Below, one piece after another: positions 33,033 through 42,883 of a DNA stretch of 64,000 bases. The notes beneath the pieces were generated by a model that was given only the letters and a program-made list of their open reading frames with translations, did not search any database and was not told the DNA's origin. The stretch comes from Victivallis lenta. GTDB taxonomy: Bacteria; Verrucomicrobiota; Lentisphaeria; Victivallales; Victivallaceae. Numbering within the stretch: position 1 is the stretch's first letter; each line of letters starts with the position of its first letter. The translations under genes were made by a program, and so were the position numbers. The stretch spans positions 1 through 64,000 of the forward strand of contig NZ_VUNS01000025.1 of NCBI RefSeq assembly GCF_009695545.1, read 5' to 3'.

Positions 33033-33061
33033 GGGATTGCTCAGGGAGGTTCGTGAGGATT

Positions 33062-33586
33062 ATGAGGCTGGTCGGTACGCTTCTGCCGTGTGTTGTGATT
33101 CTGGGGATGGCCGGCTGCTGCCGCCGGGCGGAGATGCCGGAGCCTCCCCCGCCGGAGAACAAGGTCGTGACCGATCTTCCGCTCGGAATCATCGGGGAGA
33201 CCGAAGTGGTCTACCTGCCGGATTTCACCGTTCCCTTCGAGGCGCGGATCGACACAGGCGCGACGACGAGCTCGATCGATGCGCGGGATGTCCGGACCTT
33301 CGAGCGCGACGGCAGAAAATGGGTCTCCTTCCGGGTCTTTGCCCGTTCCGGCGGGGAGTCGAAGGAGTACGAACTGCCGGTGGCGCGGACGGTCCGCATC
33401 AAGCAGCACGGCGGAGAGTCGCTTGAACGGATTTCCGTCATGCTGACCTTCCGCATGGGCCATCTGACGCTCGAGCGCGAATTCACGCTGACCGACCGCA
33501 GCAAGTTCGAATATCCGGTTCTGGTCGGCCGCAACATCATCAACGGCATTGCGGCGGTCGATCCGTCCCGCCGCAACGTGCTGTAA
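33062..33586 (+). CDS. Retropepsin-like aspartic protease lipoprotein (Zn_protease/DUF785 family), 174 aa
   Basis: The lipobox LGMAGC marks export and lipid attachment. After a Pro-rich spacer, EARIDTGATTSSIDA is the retropepsin active-site motif (D-T-G) and EYPVLVGRNIINGI the second flap region, so the product is the small aspartic peptidase known beside amidoligases (often labelled ATP-dependent zinc protease). Start is uncertain: GTG 33053 lies only 3 nt from GGGAGG, ATG 33062 lies 12 nt from it; ATG is chosen. It is the first of three genes that recur together: protease, inactive transglutaminase with 7 membrane helices, and ATP-grasp ligase. It probably cleaves peptides or linkages made by the ligase outside the membrane. 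Confidence 0.85.
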   Translation: MRLVGTLLPCVVILGMAGCCRRAEMPEPPPPENKVVTDLPLGIIGETEVVYLPDFTVPFEARIDTGATTSSIDARDVRTFERDGRKWVSFRVFARSGGESKEYELPVARTVRIKQHGGESLERISVMLTFRMGHLTLEREFTLTDRSKFEYPVLVGRNIINGIAAVDPSRRNVL

Positions 33587-33595
33587 GGAGGATAC

Positions 33596-35128
33596 ATGGC
33601 CGATTCCCGCAATCCGCGCCGGATGCTCTACATCCTGGTGATTCTTCTGGCCGTCGCAGCGGTGGCGGTTTCGTTTGTGAAGATCAACTTTTTCGGTTTC
33701 AGCCTCAGCGACCGCGCCGCTTTCTTTTATCAGGTCGACGGCAATATCACGCTGGAGCCGTCCGGAGATGAACCGGTGCGGATCTCTCTCGCCGTGCCGG
33801 AGCCCGATGCGGGATGGGCGTTCGGGCTCGACCCCGACAGCCGCACCCGGTTTCAGCTGCAGGAGCAGGACGGTTTTCCGCGCATGGTGCTGACGCTGCC
33901 GGCCCCGGTTGAAACGCGCCGCGTATCGTGCCGCTACCGCCTGGTGCCGGCGCCGCAGCGGGAGCTGCCGCCTCTTTCTCCGCCGGAAAACGCCGGGGAA
34001 ACACTGGTTGCGGATACGGTGAAGATCGCTGCCGCCGCAATTCTGGACCGAATCGACCCGGAACGTAAACTGCCTGCCGCCAAACTGGTTCCGGCCCTGC
34101 TGCTCCGGCTCGGCGCCCTGTCGCCGGCTGAAAAGCGGGCGCTGGCTCCGAACTCGGGTTCCGATGTGACGGTCGATGCCGCGATCGCGGTGCTGGCCGG
34201 GCGCGGCATCCCGGCCCGCGCCCTGCGCGGCATTCTGCTCGACCAGAAGCGCTATCAGCAGCAGCCGTCGGTTTACCTCGACGTCTGGTACGGGGACCGC
34301 TGGCATATCTACCGGCCGAACACAGGGGCTCTTGAAGCTCCCGGTGAATTTCTGGTTCTGCAGCGCAGCGACAAATCCCTGCTGGAGGTGACCGGGGCGA
34401 AGAATTCATCGATCCGCTTCTCCGTGACCCGGGTTCCGGCCGGAGCGGAGCAGCTGAACCGGATTCGGGCGAAGATCATCGATGACCGTTCGCTTTCGGG
34501 TTTTTCGCTTTTTTCACTGCCGGCCTCGGAACAGAACCTGTTCAAACGCCTTGCGCTGCTGCCGCTGGCGATTCTGCTCATCGTCATCACGCGCAACATC
34601 GTCGGCATCACGACGATGGGAACCTTCATGCCGGTGCTGATCGCTATGGCGTTCCTCGAAATGCGGCTGCTGCCGGGACTTGTGAATTTCGCGCTGATTC
34701 TGACGGTCGGGCTCGGAATCCGCGCCTGGCTGTCGCGTCTGAATCTGCTGATGGTGCCGCGCATTTCGGCGGTGGTGGTCGTGGTGATTCTGCTGATGCA
34801 GCTGATCAGCGTAGGAGCGAACCTGATCAACCTGCCCGAGTTCGTTGATGCGACTTTCTTCCCGATCATCATCATCGCCTGGACCATCGAGCGCGCTTCG
34901 ACGACCTGGGAAGAGGACGGAGCGAAGAATACGCTCAAGCAGCTCGCCGCCAGCATCGGCGCCGCCGCGGTCTGTTATCTGGTTCTGTCGAGCGGTTATC
35001 TGCAGTATGTGCTCTACACGTTTGCGGAGCTGAATCTGATTATTCTCGGCGTGATTCTGCTGCTCGGCACCTACACAGGCTACCGGCTGACGGAGCTCGC
35101 GCGCTTCGAACCGCTGGTGAAGCCATGA
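33596..35128 (+). CDS. Inactive transglutaminase fused to seven transmembrane helices, 510 aa
   Basis: An N-terminal helix (LYILVILLAVAAVAVSFV) anchors an extracytoplasmic transglutaminase-like domain (about 40-300); DAAIAVLAGRGIPARALRG aligns with the papain-like core but without the catalytic Cys, and YLDVWYGDRWHIYRPNTG is the WxxxD-like strand. Seven hydrophobic helices follow (LALLPLAILLIVITRNIVG to LNLIILGVILLLGTYTG). This matches the transglut_i_TM/7TM_transglut pair known from amidoligase operons. It may present a substrate or peptide from one side of the membrane to the other. It lies 9 nt after the protease gene and overlaps the ligase gene by 4 nt, so the three are co-translated. 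Confidence 0.9.
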   Translation: MADSRNPRRMLYILVILLAVAAVAVSFVKINFFGFSLSDRAAFFYQVDGNITLEPSGDEPVRISLAVPEPDAGWAFGLDPDSRTRFQLQEQDGFPRMVLTLPAPVETRRVSCRYRLVPAPQRELPPLSPPENAGETLVADTVKIAAAAILDRIDPERKLPAAKLVPALLLRLGALSPAEKRALAPNSGSDVTVDAAIAVLAGRGIPARALRGILLDQKRYQQQPSVYLDVWYGDRWHIYRPNTGALEAPGEFLVLQRSDKSLLEVTGAKNSSIRFSVTRVPAGAEQLNRIRAKIIDDRSLSGFSLFSLPASEQNLFKRLALLPLAILLIVITRNIVGITTMGTFMPVLIAMAFLEMRLLPGLVNFALILTVGLGIRAWLSRLNLLMVPRISAVVVVVILLMQLISVGANLINLPEFVDATFFPIIIIAWTIERASTTWEEDGAKNTLKQLAASIGAAAVCYLVLSSGYLQYVLYTFAELNLIILGVILLLGTYTGYRLTELARFEPLVKP

Positions 35129-36093
35129 AACTGCCCGCCGTCAGACTGCCCCGGCTGGTTTCCCCGGCGAGCCTGCATCGCGCCGGCGTGCTCGGCATGA
35201 ACCAGCGCAATTACGCCTACATCATGCGCTACAACCGCCGGGCGGATTACCCGGATGTGGACGACAAGCTGCGCACGAAGCAGCTGGCGATTCGTCACCA
35301 TGTGGCGACGGCGGAGCTGATCGGCAGCATCCGGCACCAGTATGAGGTCAGAGGTTTCCGCGACATGATTGCGGGTGTGCCGGACTTCGTGATCAAGCCG
35401 GGACACGGCAGCGGCGGCCGCGGCATTCTCGTCATCAAACGGCACGACGGCGTGAATTTTTACAAACCGAACGGCGAGGTGTGCAGTTATGAGTTCATTT
35501 ACGAGCACATTTCGAATATTCTCTCCGGCCTTTACAGCCTGGGCGGACAGGTGGATTATGCCCTGTTCGAGCGCTGCATCGATTTTTCGGATGTTTACAG
35601 CCGTTTCAGTTTTCAGGGCGTGCCGGATGTGCGGCTCATCGTCTTCTGCGGCTACCCGGTCATGTCGATGATCCGGCTGGCGACGCGCGAGTCGGACGGG
35701 CGGGCGAACCTGCACCAGGGGGCGGTCGGCGTGGGGCTGCGCATCCGGGACGGACGGCCGGAGTTCGCGGCCTCGCACAATAAGGAGGTCACGTACCATC
35801 CCGATACCGGCGCGGCTTTTTCGGAGCTCGTCGTTCCGCAGTGGGAGGAACACCTCGAGCTTGCCGCCCGTTGTGCCGAAATGACGCCGCTCGGTTATTT
35901 CGGCGCCGATATTGCGACGGACCGCAGGCGCGGGCCGCTGCTGCTTGAGCTCAATGCGCGTCCCGGGCTGGCGATCCAGATCGCGAACGGGCACGGGCTG
36001 CTTTCGCGCCTCCGGCTGATCGAGTCGCTGCCTCCCGGCGCGCACGCGACCCGGGCGGAGAAAATCGCGTTTGCACGGGAACAATTCGGTTGA
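35125..36093 (+). CDS. ATP-grasp amidoligase (alpha-L-glutamate ligase-like), 322 aa
   Basis: ATP-grasp fold of the sugar-transferase-associated type: GVLGMNQRNYAYIMRYN at the front, DKLRTKQLA, then VIKPGHGSGGRGILVI (ATP-binding loop, near 92), DVRLIVFCGYPVMSMIRL (near 170) and LLLELNARPGLAIQIAN (metal-binding Glu/Asn, near 275). Such enzymes join an amino acid, usually glutamate, to a carboxylate. It acts in the cytoplasm and is coupled by ATGA overlap to the 7TM transglutaminase gene. Together with the exported peptidase it forms a three-gene system thought to build and trim a small peptide-like product or to modify a membrane substrate; the product is not known. Confidence 0.9.
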   Translation: MKLPAVRLPRLVSPASLHRAGVLGMNQRNYAYIMRYNRRADYPDVDDKLRTKQLAIRHHVATAELIGSIRHQYEVRGFRDMIAGVPDFVIKPGHGSGGRGILVIKRHDGVNFYKPNGEVCSYEFIYEHISNILSGLYSLGGQVDYALFERCIDFSDVYSRFSFQGVPDVRLIVFCGYPVMSMIRLATRESDGRANLHQGAVGVGLRIRDGRPEFAASHNKEVTYHPDTGAAFSELVVPQWEEHLELAARCAEMTPLGYFGADIATDRRRGPLLLELNARPGLAIQIANGHGLLSRLRLIESLPPGAHATRAEKIAFAREQFG

Positions 36094-36120
36094 GGCGATA
36101 CAAAATAAAGGGTGACGGAG

Positions 36121-37146
36121 ATGAGAACGCAATGTACGTTTTGCGGACAGCGGTTTGAGATCGGCGACAACTATCTCGGCAAGACCGTCGGCTGTACGAA
36201 TTGCGGAAAGGACTTTGTCGTTTCCGCACTGCCGGAGCGCAAGGTCCTCCGGCCGGTGCCGGTCAAACCGCATCCGGAGAGGTCGGATTTCGTTCCGCCT
36301 CCGCCGCCGAAACCGGCGCCGCCGCCTCCGAAGGTGCCGGCTCCGGGCATGGGAGGGGATCTGTATTCGCTGCTCGAACGGCAGGGGCTGGCGCCGAAAA
36401 CGCCGCCTCCGCCTCCGCCGCCGTTTTCGGGGATGAAAACCTATGACCGGGAAGAGGAGGAGCCCGCGTCCGGGCTGGATGCCGACCGGATGCCGGAAGC
36501 GTCTCCTGACCGGAAAAGCAGCTCTCCTTTTTCCTTCGATTTCGGCGGCGGCAAGGGGAGCAGCGGCCGCTTCCTGCTGCCGATTGCGGCTGCCGTTTTC
36601 GCGTTGTTCGTCATAGCCGTCCTCCTGATGAACGGCGGCGGACGCGGGAGGATGCTGATCATCGACGAGCTGTTCCGGGAAAATCTGATTTCCCTGCTGA
36701 ATGCCGGTTCGGAGATTGAAACGATGTCGAGCCGGGGGATCGACAAGGATCGGCTCGAAGCCTCGGCCAACCGGCTGGAGGCGCAGCTGAAGCTGCTTCA
36801 GGCGAACCGGGCCGCATTCCCGGCGGACAGCGGCGATCTGGAGGCCGCGCTGGCGAAGTACGGACAGGCGGTCACCGGCTGGCGCCATGCGATTGAACTC
36901 TGGGACGCGAAGCGGAACTCTTCGAATGCCTCCTGGCCGGGCTTCGATCTTTCGACCGCCTACGGCGAAGCGTTTTACCGCCAGCTGGAATCGTATGCCG
37001 GGGAACGGATTGCGGAGGCGTTGAATCCGGATAAGAAATATCTGGATTTCGACCGGGCGGTCGGGATTCTGCTCGGCGTGTCCGGAGACCACTGCCGGGC
37101 CGGGCAGACCGGGCTGCTGCGTTGCCTCTCGGCGCAAAAACTCTGA
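36121..37146 (+). CDS. Zinc-ribbon membrane protein with Pro-rich linker, 341 aa
   Basis: A zinc ribbon opens the protein (CTFCG, then CTNCGK, near residues 5-30). Residues 50-115 are Pro-rich (PPPPKPAPPPP, TPPPPPPP). One transmembrane helix (FLLPIAAAVFALFVIAVLLM) leads to a helical extracytoplasmic part (EIETMSSRGIDKDRL and so on). ATG 36121 is chosen over GTG 36112 because AAAGGG lies at a good distance. It follows the amidoligase gene by 27 nt on the same strand, so it may belong to that operon. The combination resembles MJ0042-type zinc-finger membrane proteins of the PVC bacteria; the role is unknown. Confidence 0.7.
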   Translation: MRTQCTFCGQRFEIGDNYLGKTVGCTNCGKDFVVSALPERKVLRPVPVKPHPERSDFVPPPPPKPAPPPPKVPAPGMGGDLYSLLERQGLAPKTPPPPPPPFSGMKTYDREEEEPASGLDADRMPEASPDRKSSSPFSFDFGGGKGSSGRFLLPIAAAVFALFVIAVLLMNGGGRGRMLIIDELFRENLISLLNAGSEIETMSSRGIDKDRLEASANRLEAQLKLLQANRAAFPADSGDLEAALAKYGQAVTGWRHAIELWDAKRNSSNASWPGFDLSTAYGEAFYRQLESYAGERIAEALNPDKKYLDFDRAVGILLGVSGDHCRAGQTGLLRCLSAQKL

Positions 37147-37174
37147 CCGGGCAGCCGGAATCACTTCCGCATTC

Positions 37175-37211
37175 ATTCCGTTTTTCATCTGTTTTGCATG
37201 AAAAACGGAAT
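37175..37211. terminator. Perfect 14-bp hairpin after the zinc-ribbon gene
   Basis: ATTCCGTTTTTCAT (37175-37188) pairs fully with ATGAAAAACGGAAT (37198-37211) around a 9-nt loop. A weak T-rich stretch follows. Probably the operon terminator. Confidence 0.6.
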
Positions 37212-37330
37212 TTGTGTTTGCTTATTCCGAAAAAAGCAATATCTTGATTCATAACCGGTGGAGGAGCCGGTTTTCCGCATCCGTTCTCCGGAAGGGGGAA
37301 GGGCAGGGCTTATTTTCAGGAGGAGAAGCT

Positions 37331-38187
37331 ATGAATACCAGAAAAGTCGCAAGAGTGGTGACCGGCATCCGTACAGAAGACGGCGCCGGAGTGAAGCTGA
37401 CCCGGGTGATCGGGCATGATGACGTGAAGGATTTCGATCCGTTTCTGATGCTGGACGCTTTCGATTCACGGAATCCGGACGACTATACCGCGGTTTTCCG
37501 TGGCATCCGCATCGCGGCATCGAAACGGTCACCTATCTGATTTCAGGCAATATCGAGCACGGCGACAGCCTCGGCAACCAGGGCTGCATTTCCGACGGCA
37601 GCTGCCAGTGGATGACCGCCGGCGGCGGAATCATCCACCGGGAGATGCCGAAACCGTCGCAGCACATGCTCGGCGCTCAGCTCTGGATCAACTTGCCGAA
37701 GAAGGACAAGATGACCGCCCCCGCCTACAATGACATCAGGGCGGAGGCGATTGCGAAAGTCGCCGAAGATGGGGCTCGGATCGCGGTCGTCTCCGGCGAA
37801 TACAAAGGCGTCCGGGCTTCGATGCAGGGCGATTTCGTCAAAACGACCTACCTCGACATCGAGCTTGAGTCCGGCCGGGAGTGGACGCTCGAAACACCGC
37901 CGGAAAACACTGTTTTTCTCTATATCGTGCTCGGGTCGCTGCGGATCGACGGCGTCTCCCATGAAAATCGCCGCGCCGTCCTGTTTGGCCGGGGAGAGCG
38001 GATTTGCGTGACGGCAGGTGAAAAGGGAGCGCGTTTTCTGCTGTTCTCCGGCAAGCCGCTCGGCGAACCGGTCGCCTGGGCGGGGCCGATCGTCATGAAT
38101 ACGCGCGAAGAGCTGGCGCAGGCCTTCCGCGAGCTCGACGACGGCACCTTTGCACGCGGCTGCGACACGGCGCACGGAAATGAATAA
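37331..38187 (+). pseudogene. Pirin family gene with a single-base frameshift
   Basis: The first 55 residues (MNTRKVARVVTGIRTEDGAG to DPFLMLDAFDSRNPDDYTA) are a normal pirin start. The frame then runs into a stop, while the next frame continues as FPWHPHRGIETVTYLISG, GNIEHGDSLGNQG and GGGIIHREMP, which contain the two metal-binding His of HPHRG and the later His and Glu of HRE. Restoring one G in the CGG at 37491-37493 would give the usual TAGFPWHPHRG. The C-terminal cupin half (to 38187) is intact. AGGAGG precedes ATG 37331. Either a real recent mutation or a sequencing error; without the shift the product would be a 285-aa Fe-binding cupin, known relatives acting as quercetinase or transcription co-factor. 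Confidence 0.85.
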
Positions 38188-38237
38188 GCCGGATGCCGGG
38201 CGTGAGCCTCGGGGAAGGCCCTGTACGCTTTTTCTTT

Positions 38238-39113
38238 TCACGGAATCGCGGCTGTTGCGATGCGCCTGTCGAGCTCCCCGCAGTTTTCGAGGTAGAACGC
38301 AGCGCTTTCGAGGTTGCGGAAGTGCTGCTTCGGCGTAATCTCGCGCGGGCGGCCCGAACACGGTTTCAGGACGGCCGTTTCGAAGATCAGCAGCGGATTG
38401 CCCGGAACCCGGCGGATCGCCGCCATGACCGAGGGCCAGTCCAGCAGCCCGAGTCCCGGCAGCCAATGGGCCTCATCGACGCCATCGTAGTCGGAGAGGT
38501 GGAACGAACGGAGCCGCCCGCGCAGCCGGTCGATGAATTCCGGCACGCGCTTCAGGCCGCCGTCGCCGGTCAGATGATTCACGTCAAAGCAGATTCCGGC
38601 CGCCTCCGGCATGCCGTCGGTCAGCGCCTGAAGCTCTTCGACGCAATTGCCGATGCAGGTTCGCGGCAGGAGCTCCACATTGAGCGATGCGCCGGCCGCC
38701 GCCGCGGCGCGGACCAGCGATGCGATGACCGGCCTGGTCTGCTCGAGCAGCATGCCGCGCTCTTCCGGCCGGACCGGTTCGATGCTGGTGTGGAAGGTGT
38801 AGTTTTTCGCCGCGAGCGGCGCGGTGAGCCGGATGAATTCGGCCAGGTATTCCGCGACGGCTTCCCGCTCCTTCTCTCCGGCCGGATACGGGAACTTTTC
38901 AAACGGACAGAACGGCAGGTGGACCGACGCGGTTTCGACTCCGGCGAGTTCATCGGCGTTGCGGACCAGTTCGACGAGCTCTTTCGTTTCCTGCGGTTCG
39001 AGATATTGGCCGCAGGAGAGCTCGATTCTGTGGAATCGGCTTTCGGACAAAGCCTTGCGCCATTCGGGGAGGCGGATCAGCGATGCATTGACGGAAACGG
39101 CATACCGGTACAT
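38238..39113 (-). CDS. Sugar phosphate isomerase/epimerase-like TIM-barrel protein, 291 aa
   Basis: Xylose-isomerase-like (AP endonuclease 2) barrel: YAVSVNASLIRLPEW at the start, ASVHLPFCPFE near 64, NVELLPRTCIGNC near 148 (metal Glu), ICFDVNHLTGDG near 180 and FHLSDYDGVDEAHWLPGLG near 215 (metal Asp and His), LLIFETAVLKP near 250. These acidic and His residues would bind a divalent metal for aldose-ketose isomerisation or epimerisation. GAGGAG precedes ATG 39113. It is the last gene of the large minus-strand sugar operon, after the twin pseudopilins, 176 bp away. Confidence 0.85.
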   Translation of the reverse strand: MYRYAVSVNASLIRLPEWRKALSESRFHRIELSCGQYLEPQETKELVELVRNADELAGVETASVHLPFCPFEKFPYPAGEKEREAVAEYLAEFIRLTAPLAAKNYTFHTSIEPVRPEERGMLLEQTRPVIASLVRAAAAAGASLNVELLPRTCIGNCVEELQALTDGMPEAAGICFDVNHLTGDGGLKRVPEFIDRLRGRLRSFHLSDYDGVDEAHWLPGLGLLDWPSVMAAIRRVPGNPLLIFETAVLKPCSGRPREITPKQHFRNLESAAFYLENCGELDRRIATAAIP

Positions 39114-39289
39114 GTTTTTCTCCTCTGTTTCCCGAAACGTTGCTTCTCTCTCGTCTCCCCGCTCCGGTCTGCGGAGAGCCGCTCGGACACGTCATTCATG
39201 GCGTTTGCGCGGCGGGTGATACTTTGCCGCAGCTTTTATAGGATACCACTGTTTTGCGCCGATGCCAAGCGCCGTTCTGAAAAAATCCG

Positions 39290-39976
39290 TCAAATGATGC
39301 TTGCTTCAAAGCTCCCGTCGCCGCTCCAGAGATATTTGTGCTCCTCGCTGTTGTAAGGCATGAGTTCATTGTAACGGTAGGATTTCGCGTGGCCGTCGGC
39401 ATAGGAGGCGTTGCCGGAACCGGCATGGGGCGTGCCGGGCATGGTCATGTCGGTCCAGGTCGGGTCGAGCATGAAGTCATAGAACAGCGAACCGTCCGAG
39501 TCGGTGATGACCAGGAGCCTGCTCGGTTGCCGCAGCCGGGTGACCTTGGTCAGTTTTTTCAGGAGCCGGAAGCTGCCGCCGTCTCCGAGCGTGTCGTAAT
39601 AGCCGGCGTAGACATTGTAGCTGTAAGGCAGGTTGTTGCTGTTGTAAGTATTGTCCTCATTGCGGAGGTCGGCTGCGCCGGGGTGGTCGAAGACGCCCGA
39701 TATCACAGCCGTGCTGTTCGACTGGAGCGTCTGCTGGATTTTGTCATACCAGAACGGTGCCGTACCGTCGCCGCCGTCGAAGCAGCTCGGCAGGATGTCG
39801 AGATTCTGCTGGGTGTAGAAGGCGGTCGCGGTTCCGAGCTGTTTCAGGTTGCTCGTGCATTTGATCGCTTTGCCGCGTTCGCGCGCCTGCTGCAGCGCCG
39901 GGAGCAGCATGGCCGCCAGGATCGCGATGATCGTAATGACGACCAGGAGTTCGATGAGTGTGAAGAACCGTTTCAT
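39290..39976 (-). CDS. Pseudopilin, copy A of a tandem pair, 228 aa
   Basis: Prepilin signal [20 protein letters not shown], Glu at +5, then [20 protein letters not shown]. The globular half ends with the family signature around [19 protein letters not shown] (an H/DG-type ending). GGGAGGAGG lies upstream of ATG 39976. It is about 85-90 percent identical to the neighbouring copy B; nearly all differences lie in residues 70-105. This indicates a recent tandem duplication followed by divergence of one surface loop. It lies in a sugar operon after an SSS transporter. A role in binding or moving a glycan or enzyme through a type II secretion-like machine is inferred only. Confidence 0.87.
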   Translation of the reverse strand: MKRFFTLIELLVVITIIAILAAMLLPALQQARERGKAIKCTSNLKQLGTATAFYTQQNLDILPSCFDGGDGTAPFWYDKIQQTLQSNSTAVISGVFDHPGAADLRNEDNTYNSNNLPYSYNVYAGYYDTLGDGGSFRLLKKLTKVTRLRQPSRLLVITDSDGSLFYDFMLDPTWTDMTMPGTPHAGSGNASYADGHAKSYRYNELMPYNSEEHKYLWSGDGSFEASII

Positions 39977-40054
39977 TCCGCAGCCTCCTCCCTTGATTTG
40001 CATTATGATACCGGGGAATGCCGCCGGCGTCGGGCGGCATTCAGAAAAAATCCG

Positions 40055-40750
40055 TCAGATGATGTTTGCGTCAAGCGTCCCGTCGCCGCTCCAGAGATAT
40101 TTGTGCTCCTCGCTGTTGTAAGGCATGAGTTCATTGTAACGGTAGGCCTTCACATGGCCGTCGGCATAGGAGGCGTTGCCGAACCCGGTATGCGGTGTGC
40201 CGGGCATGGTCATGTCGGTCCAGGTCGGGTCGAGCATGAAGTCGTAGAACAGCGAACCGTCCGAGTCGGTGATGACCAGGAGCCTGCTCGGCTGCCGCAG
40301 CCGGGTGACCTTGGTCAGTTTTTTCAGGAGCCGGAAGCTGCCGCCGTCTCCGAGCGTGTCGTAGTAGCCGGCGTAGACATTGTAGCTGTAGGGCAGTTTG
40401 TTGCTGTCGTAGGTGTTGTCCGGATTGCGGAGATTGACCGAGCCGGGGTGATCGAAAACACCGGTCAATGCATCCCGGTTGGTTGCGGCGTTCGGCTGCA
40501 TGGCGTCCTGAAGTTTGTTGAACCAGAACGGCGCCATGCCGTCGCCGCCGTCGAAGCAGCTCGGCAGGATGTCGAGATTCTGCTGGGTGTAGAAGGCGGT
40601 CGCGGTTCCGAGCTGTTTCAGGTTGCTCGTGCATTTGATCGCTTTGCCGCGCTCGCGCGCCTGCTGCAGCGCCGGGAGCAACATGGCCGCCAGGATCGCG
40701 ATGATCGCGATGACGACCAGGAGTTCGATGAGTGTGAAGAACCGTTTCAT
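40055..40750 (-). CDS. Pseudopilin, copy B of a tandem pair, 231 aa
   Basis: Same build as copy [41 protein letters not shown], shared [20 protein letters not shown] and the [19 protein letters not shown] ending. The variable segment has [20 protein letters not shown] where copy A has [18 protein letters not shown], giving three extra residues. Its ATG overlaps the stop of the SSS transporter gene by 4 nt, so it is translated with it. Being coupled to the transporter, copy B is probably the parental gene. Confidence 0.87.
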   Translation of the reverse strand: MKRFFTLIELLVVIAIIAILAAMLLPALQQARERGKAIKCTSNLKQLGTATAFYTQQNLDILPSCFDGGDGMAPFWFNKLQDAMQPNAATNRDALTGVFDHPGSVNLRNPDNTYDSNKLPYSYNVYAGYYDTLGDGGSFRLLKKLTKVTRLRQPSRLLVITDSDGSLFYDFMLDPTWTDMTMPGTPHTGFGNASYADGHVKAYRYNELMPYNSEEHKYLWSGDGTLDANII

Positions 40751-42870
40751 TCCGCAGCCTCCTTTGATTGCATTTTTTTTCGGGATTCCGTTTCCGTATC
40801 GGCATGCTCCGCGACCCTGCCGTCATCTTCGGCATCGGCGGTGCGGTCCAGCGATTTCAACTGGCGGAAGAGCCGGACAAGGTCGCGGATTCCGCCCCAG
40901 GTGAACCAGACCGTGGTGACCGCCCCGATGAGCAGATTCAGCCAGATCGTATAATATTCGAACCAGGCGAACCAGGTTTCGTCGCTCCAGAAGCCGAAAC
41001 AGGTGTTCGCAATGAGCTGAAAGAGAAAGATGAAAAACGTATAGCCGGTCCAGATCACGACCGACCAGGCGAGAATCCGGTCGGACCGGCTGTATTCGGC
41101 GGTGATTCCGGCAAGCCGGCTCCAGCGGAATTTCTTCTCCTTCGGGGCAGGGGGAGCGGCGGCGCCGCTGTCGCGGTGCAGCATCCGGTCGAGGTCGAAC
41201 GGTTTGCGGCAGGTCAGCAGCGAGACGAGAATGTAGGAGCCGATGGCGAGCAGGATGCTAGCGAAGAACATCTCCTGTCCCGAGATCGGGAAGCGGTGCG
41301 GCGACATCTCCCAGTTTACGAACGGCAGCGCCGATCCGGCTCCCTCGAGAATCAACGCGAACTGCTTGAGCAGATCCGGATGATGATCCGAGAGATACGG
41401 GTAGATCGGGTCCTCCCAGAATTTGGTCAGGAGGAACGAGAGCGTTCCCATCACGACGCCGGAACACATCGCGCACCAGGCCCCCGCCGTCGTCGCGCGT
41501 CTCCAGTAGAGTCCGCCGATGATGACCGATCCCGCGCCGCCGAGGTAGATCGTCCCGGTGACCGCGAAGAACATCAGAATGTAGTCGATCTGGTTGAAGA
41601 AATAGCTGAAGCACCAGGCGAAAAGCGCAACCCCCGCGATGGCTCCGCGCAGCAGCCAGATGTGGGCGCGCGGCGACAGAGGCCGCTTTTTGAACGGCAG
41701 CAGCACATCCTGTACGAGAATCGACCCCCAGCTGTGCAGGTAGGTCGTGTCGGTGCTGATCATGAGGAACAGCATGAGCGCGCAGAACGCCCCCGTCGCA
41801 CCGGTCGGCAGCAGATAACGGAGCGTCAGCGGAACACGCAGCTGGGAGCGGAGCGTTTCGGTCGTCGCGGCGGAGTCGAACTGGATCCTCTCCGCCAGCT
41901 CCGCGTTGACCAGCCCCGCCTGTGCGGCGAAATCCGGGTGGTTCAGAAAGGTGTAGGCGCCGTAGACCAGCAGCGGCACCATGACCGTGACGAAGCCTGC
42001 ACGCCAGTAGCCGAGCACGCCGCCCATCTTCTGCTCGTGCGGCGACGCTCCGGCCGAGTTGTAGCCGGAGTTGCCCTGCCACGCCATCCGGCTGTAAATC
42101 GCCGCGAAGATCGAGATGAAGACGAAGAGGATGTTGAAGTCGGTCAGCTTGCCGGTGTCGAACGGGTTGATGAACGATTCGCCGGGCGGACGGGCGAGCA
42201 TGACGTCGCGGAACTGGCTCATGCTGAAGGTTGTGAGGATCACCGCGACCAGAAGCGCGTAAACCCAGTAGCTGAAGATGCCCTGTACGCAGTCGGTCAC
42301 CATGGTCGACAGCTGGCCGCCCATGGTGACGAGAATGACCGCGATGGTCAGAAAGAAAGCCATCAGCAGCCCGAAAACCGACCAGTCGGCGCCGAGAATG
42401 GAGACCGTCTCCGGCAGCCGCAGGAAATACTGGATGCAGCGCGCGCTGACCGCCGGGAAGATCGCGTAGTTCAGCACTCCGGCCAGAAAGGCGAGGAATC
42501 CGGCGAAGACGCGGAACGCCTTCGAATAGCGCATTTCGAAGAACTGCGCCAGCGTCATCGCCCGGGTTTCGCGGTAGCGGTAGATGACGAATCCGGTCAG
42601 GTTCATGGCCAGGCCGACCGGAATCAGCAGCGCCCACCAGAAGCTGATCGCGGAGCCGCTTTTGTAGGTCATTTCAAACGTCGCGACGAGGCTGATGAGG
42701 CCCATGCCGGCGGCGCCGTCGGCGACCGAGAGCAGATAGCGCCCGGCCGCGCGTCCGGCGGAGAGGAAGTCCGCCACGCCTTTTACGCAGCGCTGCGCCT
42801 GATAGCCGATCCAGAACACCGCGCCGAGCGGCACGAGAATGATCAGCCAGTCGATCCAGGAGAGGTCCAT
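40747..42870 (-). CDS. Sodium:solute symporter (SSS family), 707 aa
   Basis: About 13-14 membrane helices. [19 protein letters not shown], then the helix-1 region and [19 protein letters not shown] are typical of SSS proteins; [26 protein letters not shown] and [21 protein letters not shown] are conserved substrate and Na+ site loops. Longer than many relatives because of an extended loop and C-terminal helices. ATG 42870 begins the first helix; the frame further upstream overlaps the next gene. It lies 13 nt after the ADP-ribosylglycohydrolase gene. It should import a sugar or sugar acid released by the secreted enzymes of the operon. Confidence 0.9.
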   Translation of the reverse strand: MDLSWIDWLIILVPLGAVFWIGYQAQRCVKGVADFLSAGRAAGRYLLSVADGAAGMGLISLVATFEMTYKSGSAISFWWALLIPVGLAMNLTGFVIYRYRETRAMTLAQFFEMRYSKAFRVFAGFLAFLAGVLNYAIFPAVSARCIQYFLRLPETVSILGADWSVFGLLMAFFLTIAVILVTMGGQLSTMVTDCVQGIFSYWVYALLVAVILTTFSMSQFRDVMLARPPGESFINPFDTGKLTDFNILFVFISIFAAIYSRMAWQGNSGYNSAGASPHEQKMGGVLGYWRAGFVTVMVPLLVYGAYTFLNHPDFAAQAGLVNAELAERIQFDSAATTETLRSQLRVPLTLRYLLPTGATGAFCALMLFLMISTDTTYLHSWGSILVQDVLLPFKKRPLSPRAHIWLLRGAIAGVALFAWCFSYFFNQIDYILMFFAVTGTIYLGGAGSVIIGGLYWRRATTAGAWCAMCSGVVMGTLSFLLTKFWEDPIYPYLSDHHPDLLKQFALILEGAGSALPFVNWEMSPHRFPISGQEMFFASILLAIGSYILVSLLTCRKPFDLDRMLHRDSGAAAPPAPKEKKFRWSRLAGITAEYSRSDRILAWSVVIWTGYTFFIFLFQLIANTCFGFWSDETWFAWFEYYTIWLNLLIGAVTTVWFTWGGIRDLVRLFRQLKSLDRTADAEDDGRVAEHADTETESRKKMQSKEAAE

Positions 42871-42883
42871 CGTCTGTATTTCC

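Larger units (their letters stand above)
39281..40765. repeat. Tandem duplication of about 720 bp carrying the two pseudopilins
   Basis: Units at about 39281-39990 and 40043-40765 match nearly base for base, including about 10 bases past the stop codons and the CCGCAGCCTCCT ribosome-site region. The 3' halves of the genes are almost identical, the middle third differs strongly. A gene-conversion-like pattern. Confidence 0.8.
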
